Below, one piece after another: positions 1 to 5,845 of a stretch of 6,612 bases of DNA. The position numbers and the translations under genes were made by a program. Within the stretch, counting starts at the first letter, position 1. Every line of letters begins with the position of its first letter. The stretch lies in contig JAFQBO010000026.1 of assembly GCA_017416665.1 (NCBI GenBank), forward strand, positions 1 through 6,612, in the 5' to 3' direction. Source of the DNA: Oscillospiraceae bacterium (GTDB taxonomy: Bacteria; Bacillota; Clostridia; Oscillospirales; Ruminococcaceae). The notes beneath the pieces were generated by a model. The model saw only the letters and a list, made by a program, of their open reading frames with translations. It was not told the origin of the DNA and made no database searches.

Positions 1-1
1 C

Positions 2-706
2 AATCTTCAGATCAAAAACGGAAATGAAAACGACAAATTCTACTGGATATATTATGCTTCCAACGGATATGTATACTTCAATAACGGCTCTTATGACGGC
101 TGTGACTGTAAACGCTACGGAAATTATGTTGAGTTTAAAATTCCTTTCGGTACTGTTATGAACATTTATCCGGGTACTCCCCTTTCTTCAGTCAGAGTAT
201 CAATACAGGACAGTGCAAATGACTGGATAAATGTCGGTGAACTTACAGGCAGTTATAATGTAACGGATACATTTTACGTTTATTCGGCAGAAAGAAGTGT
301 GTATCTCAACGAAAATGATACATTTACAATAAATTCAGAGTGCTCACTTGAAAATGCTTCATATGAATGGTACAAAAACAATGAAATTATAGAAAATGCT
401 GTAAACAAATCCTATACAATAGAAAATGCCTCAACTGAAAATATTGGTACATATTCTGTAAAAATCACTTCCGAAAACGGTACTGAAAGAATTGTTGACA
501 TATGTAATATTATTGATGTTTTTGATACCAAACTAATAGGCGATGTCAATTCAGACGGTGCTGTAAACTCAGCAGATGCTGTTATGCTTCAGAAATGGCT
601 TGTGCGTTCAGGTGAAATCACCGATATAAATGCTGCTGATGTATGCAGTGATGCAAAAATAAATGTCTTTGATCTGTGTGCTTTGAAACATATGATTAAT
701 GAATAA
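2..706 (+). CDS. Ig-like and dockerin-containing secreted protein, 5' truncated by window
   Basis: The frame is open from base 2, so the first in-frame ATG at 158 is internal and the true start lies upstream of the window; 234 residues are visible. Visible residues 1 to about 93 are rich in aromatic and beta-strand patterns (motifs FYWIYYAS, VEFKIPFG) and look like the end of a beta-sandwich module that I do not recognise. Residues about 97-172 resemble an Ig-like domain, with the core YEWYKNN near 122 and an IGTYSVKIT strand. Residues 181-232 form a C-terminal dockerin. Its first calcium loop, DVNSDGAVNSAD, has D, N, D, N, D at positions 1, 3, 5, 9, 12. Its second, DVCSDAKINVFD, has Cys at position 3 and no Gly at 6. 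Dockerins bind cohesins of scaffoldins or of the cell surface, so this protein is presumably exported and attached to a cellulosome-like complex. The stop is 45 nt before the next gene, which carries a nearly identical dockerin. No catalytic motif is visible; an enzymatic domain may lie upstream. Confidence 0.85.
   Translation, partial: NLQIKNGNENDKFYWIYYASNGYVYFNNGSYDGCDCKRYGNYVEFKIPFGTVMNIYPGTPLSSVRVSIQDSANDWINVGELTGSYNVTDTFYVYSAERSVYLNENDTFTINSECSLENASYEWYKNNEIIENAVNKSYTIENASTENIGTYSVKITSENGTERIVDICNIIDVFDTKLIGDVNSDGAVNSADAVMLQKWLVRSGEITDINAADVCSDAKINVFDLCALKHMINE
542..696 (+). repeat. Dockerin-coding direct repeat, copy 1
   Basis: By hand alignment this copy matches 2989-3143 (constant offset 2447) with 10 differences in 155 positions. 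Eight of them lie in the first 36 bases. Bases 578-696 differ at only two positions, and 613-696 are identical over 84 bases. Confidence 0.9.
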
Positions 707-739
707 AATCAGCAATTCTAAATTTATTCTAAAAATCAC

Positions 740-746
740 AAGGAGG
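740..746 (+). promoter_or_regulatory. Ribosome binding site of the LRR gene
   Basis: AAGGAGG lies 5 nt before the ATG at 752. It is a near-perfect anti-Shine-Dalgarno match and fixes that start. No such site precedes the downstream ATG at 2461. Confidence 0.85.
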
Positions 747-751
747 ACAGT

Positions 752-2452
752 ATGAAAATTCCAAAAATTCTGGCTGGAGCTGTTGCATCAGCTGTAGTTG
801 CTACATCAACAACAATATATCAATCTGATTTTGAAAAAGAATATCTGTCTTTTTCTGTTTATGCTGAGTCGGCTGAAGAACCGATTATTTATGAATGTAA
901 AACGGACTATGGTTACATTTATTATTCTCTGGAAAATGGCAACGCCACAATACACAACATCAGTTTTACAGAAAAAAATATTACGGAATTCACTGTACCT
1001 GCTGAGGTAAACGGTTATCCAATAACGGCACTCGGCAATGAAACTTTTGCATATATGAATAACATTGAAGGAATTATAGTTCCGGAGTATATTAAAGAAA
1101 TAGGAAAAGGAACGTTTTATACTCAGTCGGGCAACAGTTTAAAATGGATACGCATAGAAAACAGGGATTTGATTATTCCTCCTGATGCACAGCCGTTTGG
1201 TTATACAACAACAGTATACGGAAAAGAAAATTCAACCGCTCAGTTTATGGCATACAAGTGCGGAACGTATTTTATTGACTACGAAAAAAGGGTTGAACAT
1301 AACGGACTGACAGGTCAGATCGTTGATAATACAGTTACCATTATCGCTTGTGACACAGATGCTGTAGACGTTACTGTTCCGGAAATGATAGACAATCTTC
1401 CTGTTACAGCAATAGAGAGAATGGCATTTTATGACTGTCGCAGTCTGAAAAGTATCAGTATTCCCAATTGTGTTACAACAATAAACGATGATGCTTTTCT
1501 TTGCTGTACTCAGCTGACCGATGTAAGACTTCCTGAAACACTTACCGAACTTCCCGAAAGCTGTTTTCAAAGCTGTACATCTCTGAAAAGTATCGAGTTG
1601 CCTGATACAGTTAAAAAAATAGGAAGTTCGGCGTTTGCTGGCTGTTCTTCACTTGAGAACATAAATATTACCGACAGGATTGAATATATCGGTACAAATG
1701 CTTTTTCCGGTACATTGTGGATTGAGAATTATTCCGATGAAAACAATCTTGTTATTGTAAATGGATTTTTGCAGGACGGTAAGAATTTCATCGGGGAAAA
1801 TCTGGTTATTCCCGATGGAGTAAAATATATCAGTGACTACGCTTTTCAAAGTATGGATAATTTAAAAACCGTCACTTTTCCCGATAGTTTAAAGGTTATT
1901 GAGGAGGACTGTTTCAGTTACTGTACAAATCTTACTTCTGTTTCTTTTCCTGATACACTTGAACAAATCGGCGACAACGCATTTAAAGGCTGTACAAATC
2001 TTGATGATGTTATCTTTCCCGAAGCATTGACGGAACTTGGTTATCAGTCGTTTGCAGAGTGCAAAACACTTTCACAGATTAAAATTCCGGAAAAAATCAC
2101 CGACATAGATTCCAACTGCTTTAATAACTGTACAAATCTGAAAAAAATTTTGCTTCCGCAAAATCTGAAATCTATCGGATATATGTCGTTTATGAACTGT
2201 GTTAATCTTGATAGAATTGATATACCTGATTCTGTTGAAAATATTGATGATTCAGCTTTTGGTAATTGTATTAAGCTTGAAAATATTCATCTGCCCTATT
2301 CATTGAAAAAGATTGGCGATTATGCTTTTGATGGCTGTACTTTACTGACTGAAATATCTTTTCCGTCTGAAAAGGAATTTAAAATGTGTTCAACAAGTTT
2401 TAAAGATACACCATGGCTTGAAAATATGCAAAAGAACATACTCCGATTATAA
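752..2452 (+). CDS. BspA-like leucine-rich repeat (LRR_5) secreted protein, N-terminal fragment
   Basis: 566 residues. The N-terminus has basic residues (MKIPK) followed by a hydrophobic Ala/Val stretch (6-22), which looks like a Sec signal peptide; a possible cleavage site is after VYA at 38, but this is uncertain. The body is made of LRR_5 repeats of the pattern L-x-x-I-x-I-P-x-x-V-x-x-I-x-x-x-A-F-x-x-C. The repeat Phe residues fall at 226, 249, 272, 295 and 318, then at 365, 388, 411, 434, 457, 480, 503 and 526, each 23 apart except for one 47-residue step that holds an insert at 320-345. A capping segment, VYGKENSTAQFMAYKCGTYF, at 155-174 is typical of BspA-like proteins. Codon use is AT-rich like gene 1. 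The last five residues (NILRL) do not fit the repeat, because the frame is lost near residue 561. The role is inferred to be surface binding; there is no enzyme motif. Translation is driven by the AAGGAGG site at 740. Confidence 0.9.
   Translation: MKIPKILAGAVASAVVATSTTIYQSDFEKEYLSFSVYAESAEEPIIYECKTDYGYIYYSLENGNATIHNISFTEKNITEFTVPAEVNGYPITALGNETFAYMNNIEGIIVPEYIKEIGKGTFYTQSGNSLKWIRIENRDLIIPPDAQPFGYTTTVYGKENSTAQFMAYKCGTYFIDYEKRVEHNGLTGQIVDNTVTIIACDTDAVDVTVPEMIDNLPVTAIERMAFYDCRSLKSISIPNCVTTINDDAFLCCTQLTDVRLPETLTELPESCFQSCTSLKSIELPDTVKKIGSSAFAGCSSLENINITDRIEYIGTNAFSGTLWIENYSDENNLVIVNGFLQDGKNFIGENLVIPDGVKYISDYAFQSMDNLKTVTFPDSLKVIEEDCFSYCTNLTSVSFPDTLEQIGDNAFKGCTNLDDVIFPEALTELGYQSFAECKTLSQIKIPEKITDIDSNCFNNCTNLKKILLPQNLKSIGYMSFMNCVNLDRIDIPDSVENIDDSAFGNCIKLENIHLPYSLKKIGDYAFDGCTLLTEISFPSEKEFKMCSTSFKDTPWLENMQKNILRL
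1370..2401 (+). repeat. 69-nt periodic LRR-coding repeats
   Basis: The 23-residue LRR units are visible as a 69-nt DNA period. The string TGTACAAAT occurs at 1922, 1991 and 2129 (steps of 69 and 138), and TGTAC recurs at 2336, another 207 (3 x 69) further on. The period is broken once by a longer insert around 1712-1799. The repeats have diverged too much to be a simple tandem array, but the exact phase shows expansion by unit duplication. Confidence 0.7.
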
Positions 2453-2460
2453 TTAACAGT

Positions 2461-3159
2461 ATGCTTCTTGACGGAACACATTGTACAGGTGATTTTACAG
2501 TACCGGACGGAATTACATATATCTGCGGAAAAGCGTTTGAAGACTCGGAAATCACCTCCGTATCACTTCCCGATTCTGTACAGGAATTCGGTTTCGGAGC
2601 ATTCAGCGGATGTAAAAACCTGACCGATTTTACCATCCCTGATGGTGTTACTGATATTGTATCGTGCATGTTCTCAGGATGCAGAAATCTTAAAAAAGTA
2701 ACTATTCCCGAAAGTGTTAAAATAATTCATAACGGAGCATTTGATTTTTGTTACGGTTTAACTGAATTTACCGTTCCCGAAAATATTGAATCTGTAGACA
2801 ATGCATTTGATTATTGTGAAAATCTGAAAACGCTTACATTTGAAAATCCGGAATGTCTCATAACTCCCGACAATCCACACTTCTACAGTATGTCGATGAG
2901 TATTGTTGTTCGTGGATATGCTGACTCAACTGCCTATTGGTTTGCATATATGACAGGCAGAAAATTTGAAAAAATTTCAAAAACAGGTGATACAAATTCA
3001 GACGGTATTGTAAACACAGCCGACGCTGTTATGCTTCAGAAATGGCTTGTGCGTTCGGATGAAATCACCGATATAAATGCTGCTGATGTATGCAGTGATG
3101 CAAAAATAAATGTCTTTGATCTGTGTGCTTTGAAACATATGATAAAATCTCAGAATTAA
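2461..3159 (+). CDS. LRR and dockerin C-terminal fragment of the frameshifted gene
   Basis: The first ATG in this frame is at 2461, giving 232 residues, but the frame is open back to 2422 (TGA at 2419) and the coding sense begins at about 2431. There is no Shine-Dalgarno sequence before 2461 and no signal peptide, so it is unlikely to be an independent gene. It holds about five more LRR_5 units (AFEDSEI, AFSGC, MFSGC, AFDFC, AFDYC) and a cap-like segment, GYADSTAYWFAYMTGRKF, which matches the cap in the upstream part. A dockerin follows from residue 177: loop 1 is DTNSDGIVNTAD with all five usual ligands, and loop 2 is DVCSDAKINVFD with Cys at position 3. The dockerin is nearly the same at DNA level as that of the gene ending at 706, so both proteins should share a cohesin partner. 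The stop is 13 nt before the CPBP gene. Confidence 0.8.
   Translation: MLLDGTHCTGDFTVPDGITYICGKAFEDSEITSVSLPDSVQEFGFGAFSGCKNLTDFTIPDGVTDIVSCMFSGCRNLKKVTIPESVKIIHNGAFDFCYGLTEFTVPENIESVDNAFDYCENLKTLTFENPECLITPDNPHFYSMSMSIVVRGYADSTAYWFAYMTGRKFEKISKTGDTNSDGIVNTADAVMLQKWLVRSDEITDINAADVCSDAKINVFDLCALKHMIKSQN
2989..3143 (+). repeat. Dockerin-coding direct repeat, copy 2
   Basis: This is the partner of the repeat at 542-696. The near-identity includes third codon positions, so it reflects recent duplication or gene conversion rather than protein constraint alone. Similarity stops a few codons before the two stop codons. Confidence 0.9.
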
Positions 3160-3172
3160 CAGGAGCATATAA

Positions 3173-3886
3173 ATGAATAACAAAAAACTATCTTTTTTAC
3201 TACCTTTCAGATGTATTGTGTTTATACTGATATATATAATAATGTCGATTATCACTGGCAAAGAACTTGATAAAATCAGTAACAGCTGGTCTGTTGTCGC
3301 AAGTATTGTAAACATCATAACAATTCTTCTGCTTGTTACAGCAACTAAAAATAACGGCGGTTATGCAAAGCTTATCAACTACGAAAAAGGCAGAACAACT
3401 CCGAAACAGATTACAGGAATGGTTTTTCTGATTATTTTTGTGGCAATAGGCGGAATGTATCTTTCAGGATTTCTCTGCTACGGCGTACTTCCCTACGCTG
3501 CACCTATGCTGATTGCACCTATACCATTATGGCTTGCTATCGTCAACCTGCTTGTACTTCCTGTGACAACAGCGTTTGCCGAAGACGGGCTGTACCTGGG
3601 TTGTGGAGTAAATCAAATTAAAAATAAGTATGCGGCAATTATTGTTCCTGCATTCTTTTTTGCCGTTCAGCACAGTGTTATCCCTACCCTGCCTGATGTC
3701 AGATATATTATATATCGCTTTTTGTCATTTCTTCCACTTACAATCATTCTGTGCTGTATGTATCATAAAAACCGAAATCCTCTGCCGATTATTATAGGTC
3801 ATGCAGTTGTTGATCTGGTGACAGCAATACAGATTCTTGCAACATCTGCCATACCAGGATTTTATGATATGATGTGCGGACTTTGA
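3173..3886 (+). CDS. CPBP family intramembrane metalloprotease homologue (CAAX/Abi type)
   Basis: 237 residues, very hydrophobic, with about six or seven membrane segments (roughly 8-28, 42-57, 80-102, 108-133, 152-170, 182-200, 205-228). The three CPBP (PF02517) motifs are recognisable: E137-D138 in AEDGLYLG, F163-x-x-x-H167 in FFFAVQHS, and H210-x-x-x-D214 in GHAVVD. In the family these supply the Glu and His residues of a membrane-embedded protease. Members cleave prenylated CAAX proteins in eukaryotes; in bacteria they are linked to bacteriocin processing, self-immunity or regulatory protein cleavage. Here the usual EExxxR reads EDGLYL: Asp replaces the second Glu and Leu142 stands where Arg is expected. 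Activity is therefore plausible but unproven. AGGAG at 3161-3165, 7 nt before the ATG, supports this start. The 13-nt gap to the dockerin gene implies co-transcription. The substrate is unknown. Confidence 0.8.
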   Translation: MNNKKLSFLLPFRCIVFILIYIIMSIITGKELDKISNSWSVVASIVNIITILLLVTATKNNGGYAKLINYEKGRTTPKQITGMVFLIIFVAIGGMYLSGFLCYGVLPYAAPMLIAPIPLWLAIVNLLVLPVTTAFAEDGLYLGCGVNQIKNKYAAIIVPAFFFAVQHSVIPTLPDVRYIIYRFLSFLPLTIILCCMYHKNRNPLPIIIGHAVVDLVTAIQILATSAIPGFYDMMCGL

Positions 3887-3897
3887 ATATAAGAATT

Positions 3898-3934
3898 AAA
3901 AAAATCGTGTCGTTTAAATCGGCACGATTTTTTT
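3898..3934. terminator. Bidirectional-looking rho-independent terminator between convergent genes
   Basis: The left arm 3898-3912 pairs with the right arm 3920-3934 over 15 base pairs with one G-T wobble (T3910/G3922), around a 7-nt loop TTTAAAT. The GC-rich core is TCGTGTCG/CGGCACGA. The A tract on the left and the T tract on the right give a U-run after the hairpin on both strands. It lies 12 nt after the CPBP stop, and about 90 nt past the permease stop on the other strand. Confidence 0.9.
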
Positions 3935-3952
3935 ATTTGAGTTTTTTACAGG

Positions 3953-3972
3953 TTGAAATACCTTTATTTCAA
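3953..3972. other. Small AT-rich hairpin in the convergent intergenic region
   Basis: TTGAAATA at 3953-3960 and TATTTCAA at 3965-3972 form a perfect 8-bp stem with a CCTT loop. The stem is weak and has no clean U-run on the minus strand. It may be an accessory terminator or an mRNA-end stem for the ABC operon; it could also be chance in AT-rich DNA. Confidence 0.35.
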
Positions 3973-4023
3973 ATATTTATATTTTTCCTGAAAGAGATCT
4001 GACATCCTTCAAAGACACCCAAT

Positions 4024-4746
4024 TTATATATCCTTTTTCTTGACAGCAAAAATTGAAATTACCGATGAAACAGCAATATACACAACTGCAACAATAAAAC
4101 CTTTAAGATTATCAGCCTCTGTGTTGAAATAGTTTGTCAGAAATATGAGTGATATATCAAAATTCTCTGATACAATTTCCTTATACTGTAAAATTGTCCA
4201 TAAGCCATTCAGCAATACCGCAATAAACTGAGTTGAAATGAGGACTGTCATTATGTATGCCAGTGCACCGTTTCTGAATGCTGTTACAATCATGACAGCA
4301 ATCATACCAAGTGCGATGCAAAGCAGTGTCATTACACCGAGATAGGCTAAAGCCTCAACAATGTTATCAAAATCAACCAGCTTGAAAAACATAAGTGAAA
4401 ATATTACTGATGTAACCATATAAATTATGATTGAGATTACCGTAAACACGGCAGACACAACAATTTTGGAGAGTATTATGTGGATTTTATCCGTTACGAT
4501 TCCTGCAATATTTTTGATATAGCCGTTTTTGTACTCTGAGTTTATAAACAGACACATAAAAATTCCGACAAACAGTGAAAGTAACGTTGGAATATTGGAA
4601 GCAATACCGTAAATGGTTCTTATTTCGTCAAATTCGGAAAGCAGATAACATGTCAGAAAGTTGTACACAACATAAATTATATTCAAAATCCATATTGCCT
4701 TCATTCTGAACATTTTGTACAGGTCACCTTTAATAACGTTAAGCAT
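4024..4746 (-). CDS. ABC-2 type transporter permease, BcrA-system partner
   Basis: 240 residues with about six membrane segments (roughly 17-36, 51-69, 92-120, 134-156, 161-183, 215-235). The cytoplasmic N-terminus MLNVIKGDLYKMFRMK is amphipathic and basic. The loop NSEYKNGYIKNI at 70-80 matches the EyxxGtxKN signature seen in ABC-2 permeases of the lantibiotic-protection and bacitracin type. It should form the membrane channel with the ATPase encoded just upstream. Its ATG overlaps the ATPase stop region by 8 nt, and its Shine-Dalgarno sequence GGAGGT (minus strand, 4754-4759, 7 nt spacing) lies inside the ATPase gene, pointing to translational coupling. The C-terminus (FAVKKKDI) is a normal family end, so the gene looks complete. 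The substrate cannot be read from sequence; peptide or antibiotic efflux, or immunity, is the usual role. No second permease gene follows. Confidence 0.88.
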   Translation of the reverse strand: MLNVIKGDLYKMFRMKAIWILNIIYVVYNFLTCYLLSEFDEIRTIYGIASNIPTLLSLFVGIFMCLFINSEYKNGYIKNIAGIVTDKIHIILSKIVVSAVFTVISIIIYMVTSVIFSLMFFKLVDFDNIVEALAYLGVMTLLCIALGMIAVMIVTAFRNGALAYIMTVLISTQFIAVLLNGLWTILQYKEIVSENFDISLIFLTNYFNTEADNLKGFIVAVVYIAVSSVISIFAVKKKDI

Positions 4747-5662
4747 TTTTATTACCTCCGTTTCTGTCAGTAAGATTTATGTAGTAGTTTTCGATTGACT
4801 CACTGCATTTGCTCAGATGGTGTACAGGAACATCTTCTTTTGCAAGGGCAAAGTTAATTTCTGCACACTTTTCAGTCTGTTCAAAAATATAAATAAATCC
4901 GTCATCAGAAAGTCTGAAATCAGAAATACCGAACTCCTTAATGATGCGACATGCTTTTTCGTTATCATTTGTACCAATCTGAATTTTGTCGGTGCATCTG
5001 TTCATGAGAGCGTCAGTCGTGATTTCCTCAAGCAGTACGCCCTTGTCAATAATTCCGTAAACGGTGGCAACTTTTGAAAGCTCCTCAAGAATGTGACTTG
5101 AAATGATGAAAGTAATGTTGTGTTCCCGGTTAAGCTTTGAAATCGTGTCACGCACCTCGATAATACCCTGTGGATCAAGACCGTTGATAGGCTCGTCAAG
5201 AATGACCAGTTCCGGCTTGCCGATAAGTGCCATCGCCATGCCGAGACGCTGTTTCATACCAAGTGAAAATTTTCCGACAGGCTTTTTCAGTACGCTGTCA
5301 AGACCGACAAGCTCCAAAAGGGCATTTATGCGTTGCTTATCATTTATACCCATGGTGAGGCTTTTAATCTGCATATTATCCACAGCCGAAAGTTTAGGGT
5401 AAATTCCCGGTGCTTCAATCAGTGTACCGATTTTCACGTTTTCACCTTTTAATTCAGATGACGTTTTTCCGAATATTTTAAATTCTCCTGATGATGCCGT
5501 TGCAAGACTGCTTATGATTTTCAGCAGTGTTGTTTTGCCGGCACCGTTTCTGCCTATAAGACCGTAAATACCGCCCTTAGGAACATGTATGCTTACATTG
5601 TCAAGAGCTTTGTTTCTGCCATAAATTTTCGACAGTGAATTTGTTTCGAGTATGTACTCCAT
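4739..5662 (-). CDS. ABC transporter ATP-binding protein, BcrA/lantibiotic-protection type
   Basis: 307 residues with all nucleotide-binding motifs in order: Walker A GRNGAGKT (37-44), signature SLGMKQRLG (133-141), Walker B ELVILDEP (151-158) with catalytic E157, D-loop GLDP (161-164) and switch H190 in ISSHILEEL. The Q-loop position reads IEAPGIYP with Glu in place of Gln, as is common in the BcrA-like family. A C-terminal extension of about 90 residues after 215 is also usual there. It should hydrolyse ATP at the inner membrane face to power the permease encoded next. The start is supported by AAAGGA-type sites on the minus strand (5671-5680), about 8 nt before the ATG. A strong promoter lies about 30 nt further upstream. 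No two-component regulator or biosynthetic gene is visible nearby, so assignment to immunity rather than general export is inferred. Confidence 0.92.
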   Translation of the reverse strand: MEYILETNSLSKIYGRNKALDNVSIHVPKGGIYGLIGRNGAGKTTLLKIISSLATASSGEFKIFGKTSSELKGENVKIGTLIEAPGIYPKLSAVDNMQIKSLTMGINDKQRINALLELVGLDSVLKKPVGKFSLGMKQRLGMAMALIGKPELVILDEPINGLDPQGIIEVRDTISKLNREHNITFIISSHILEELSKVATVYGIIDKGVLLEEITTDALMNRCTDKIQIGTNDNEKACRIIKEFGISDFRLSDDGFIYIFEQTEKCAEINFALAKEDVPVHHLSKCSESIENYYINLTDRNGGNKNA

Positions 5663-5692
5663 AAAATCAATCCTTTCCTTTAAATCATATAT

Positions 5693-5721
5693 ATTTTAAC
5701 ATATATGGATATTCATGTCAA
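5693..5721 (-). promoter_or_regulatory. Sigma-A type promoter of the ABC transporter operon
   Basis: On the minus strand, TTGACA (5716-5721) is followed after exactly 17 bases by TAAAAT (5693-5698), preceded by TG one base before it, as in an extended -10. The -10 lies about 30 nt before the ATPase ATG and just upstream of its ribosome site. Dyads flank and overlap the -35 (see findings). Confidence 0.8.
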
Positions 5722-5738
5722 GTAATATGAACCTGACA

Positions 5739-5773
5739 ATTTAATAAAAATCAACGCAAGCATTTTATTAAAT
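5739..5773. repeat. 11-bp AT-rich inverted repeat
   Basis: ATTTAATAAAA at 5739-5749 is the exact reverse complement of TTTTATTAAAT at 5763-5773, with a 13-nt spacer. It sits just upstream of the ABC promoter and downstream of the dockerin-gene terminator. It could be an operator or a weak stem; the low complexity makes chance possible. Confidence 0.5.
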
Positions 5774-5799
5774 ATATTTAATTATCATTATGTAAAAAT

Positions 5800-5826
5800 A
5801 AAAGCGTGAGTTAAACCCACGCTTTT
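5800..5826 (-). terminator. Rho-independent terminator of the minus-strand dockerin gene
   Basis: AAAAGCGTG (5800-5808) pairs with CACGCTTTT (5818-5826), 9 bp with a 9-nt loop. On the minus strand the hairpin is followed by a T-rich run (TTTTATTTTT). It lies about 20 nt after the stop codon at 5846, separating this gene from the ABC operon downstream. Confidence 0.88.
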
Positions 5827-5845
5827 TATATGAATTGTTATGATA

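Larger units (their letters stand above)
752..3159 (+). pseudogene. BspA-like LRR protein with C-terminal dockerin, interrupted by a frameshift
   Basis: The two adjacent open frames 752-2452 and 2461-3159 read as one gene split by a -1 change. In the first frame the text runs TPWLENMQK and then ends in five unrelated residues. In the second frame, open from 2422, the text after that Lys is EHTPIIINSMLLDG. Joining them restores a segment matching the intact internal copy at residues 321-343 (TLWIENYSDE, then VIVNGFLQDG). The join sits at CAAAAG (2429-2434), where a fifth A would restore the frame. The repaired protein would be about 802 residues: signal peptide, LRR_5 repeats, a dockerin at about 747-798. 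Such proteins are secreted and thought to mediate protein or glycan binding. The lesion may be a real mutation, phase variation or a homopolymer sequencing error; sequence alone cannot decide. If real, the upstream product lacks its dockerin and would be released rather than docked. Confidence 0.8.

Noticed and set aside
158..160. ATG as the start of the first dockerin protein
   Set aside because: The frame is open upstream to base 2 with sensible protein text and there is no ribosome site before 158; it is an internal Met.
638..673. Second calcium loop with Cys at position 3 as a damaged dockerin
   Set aside because: The same residue occurs in both copies here, and from memory DxC...VFDLC loops are normal in one group of Ruminococcus dockerins, so this looks like a group trait.
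1232..1849. Minus-strand open frames inside the LRR gene
   Set aside because: They lie opposite a well-supported repeat protein, have no ribosome sites and no recognisable protein features.
1370..2401. Tandem repeat array or CRISPR
   Set aside because: The 69-nt period is in frame and codes for 23-residue LRR units; the repeats are degenerate and there are no spacers.
2425..2440. Programmed -1 ribosomal frameshift
   Set aside because: The site CAA-AAG lacks a canonical X XXY YYZ heptamer, and I see no clear stimulatory hairpin or internal Shine-Dalgarno sequence at the right distance. A one-base loss explains it more simply, though single-tRNA slippage is not excluded.
4817..5402. Plus-strand open frames across the ABC ATPase gene, and the overlapping minus-strand one at 5002-5199
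   Set aside because: The ATPase frame carries all the expected motifs in order; the others are shadows in alternative frames.
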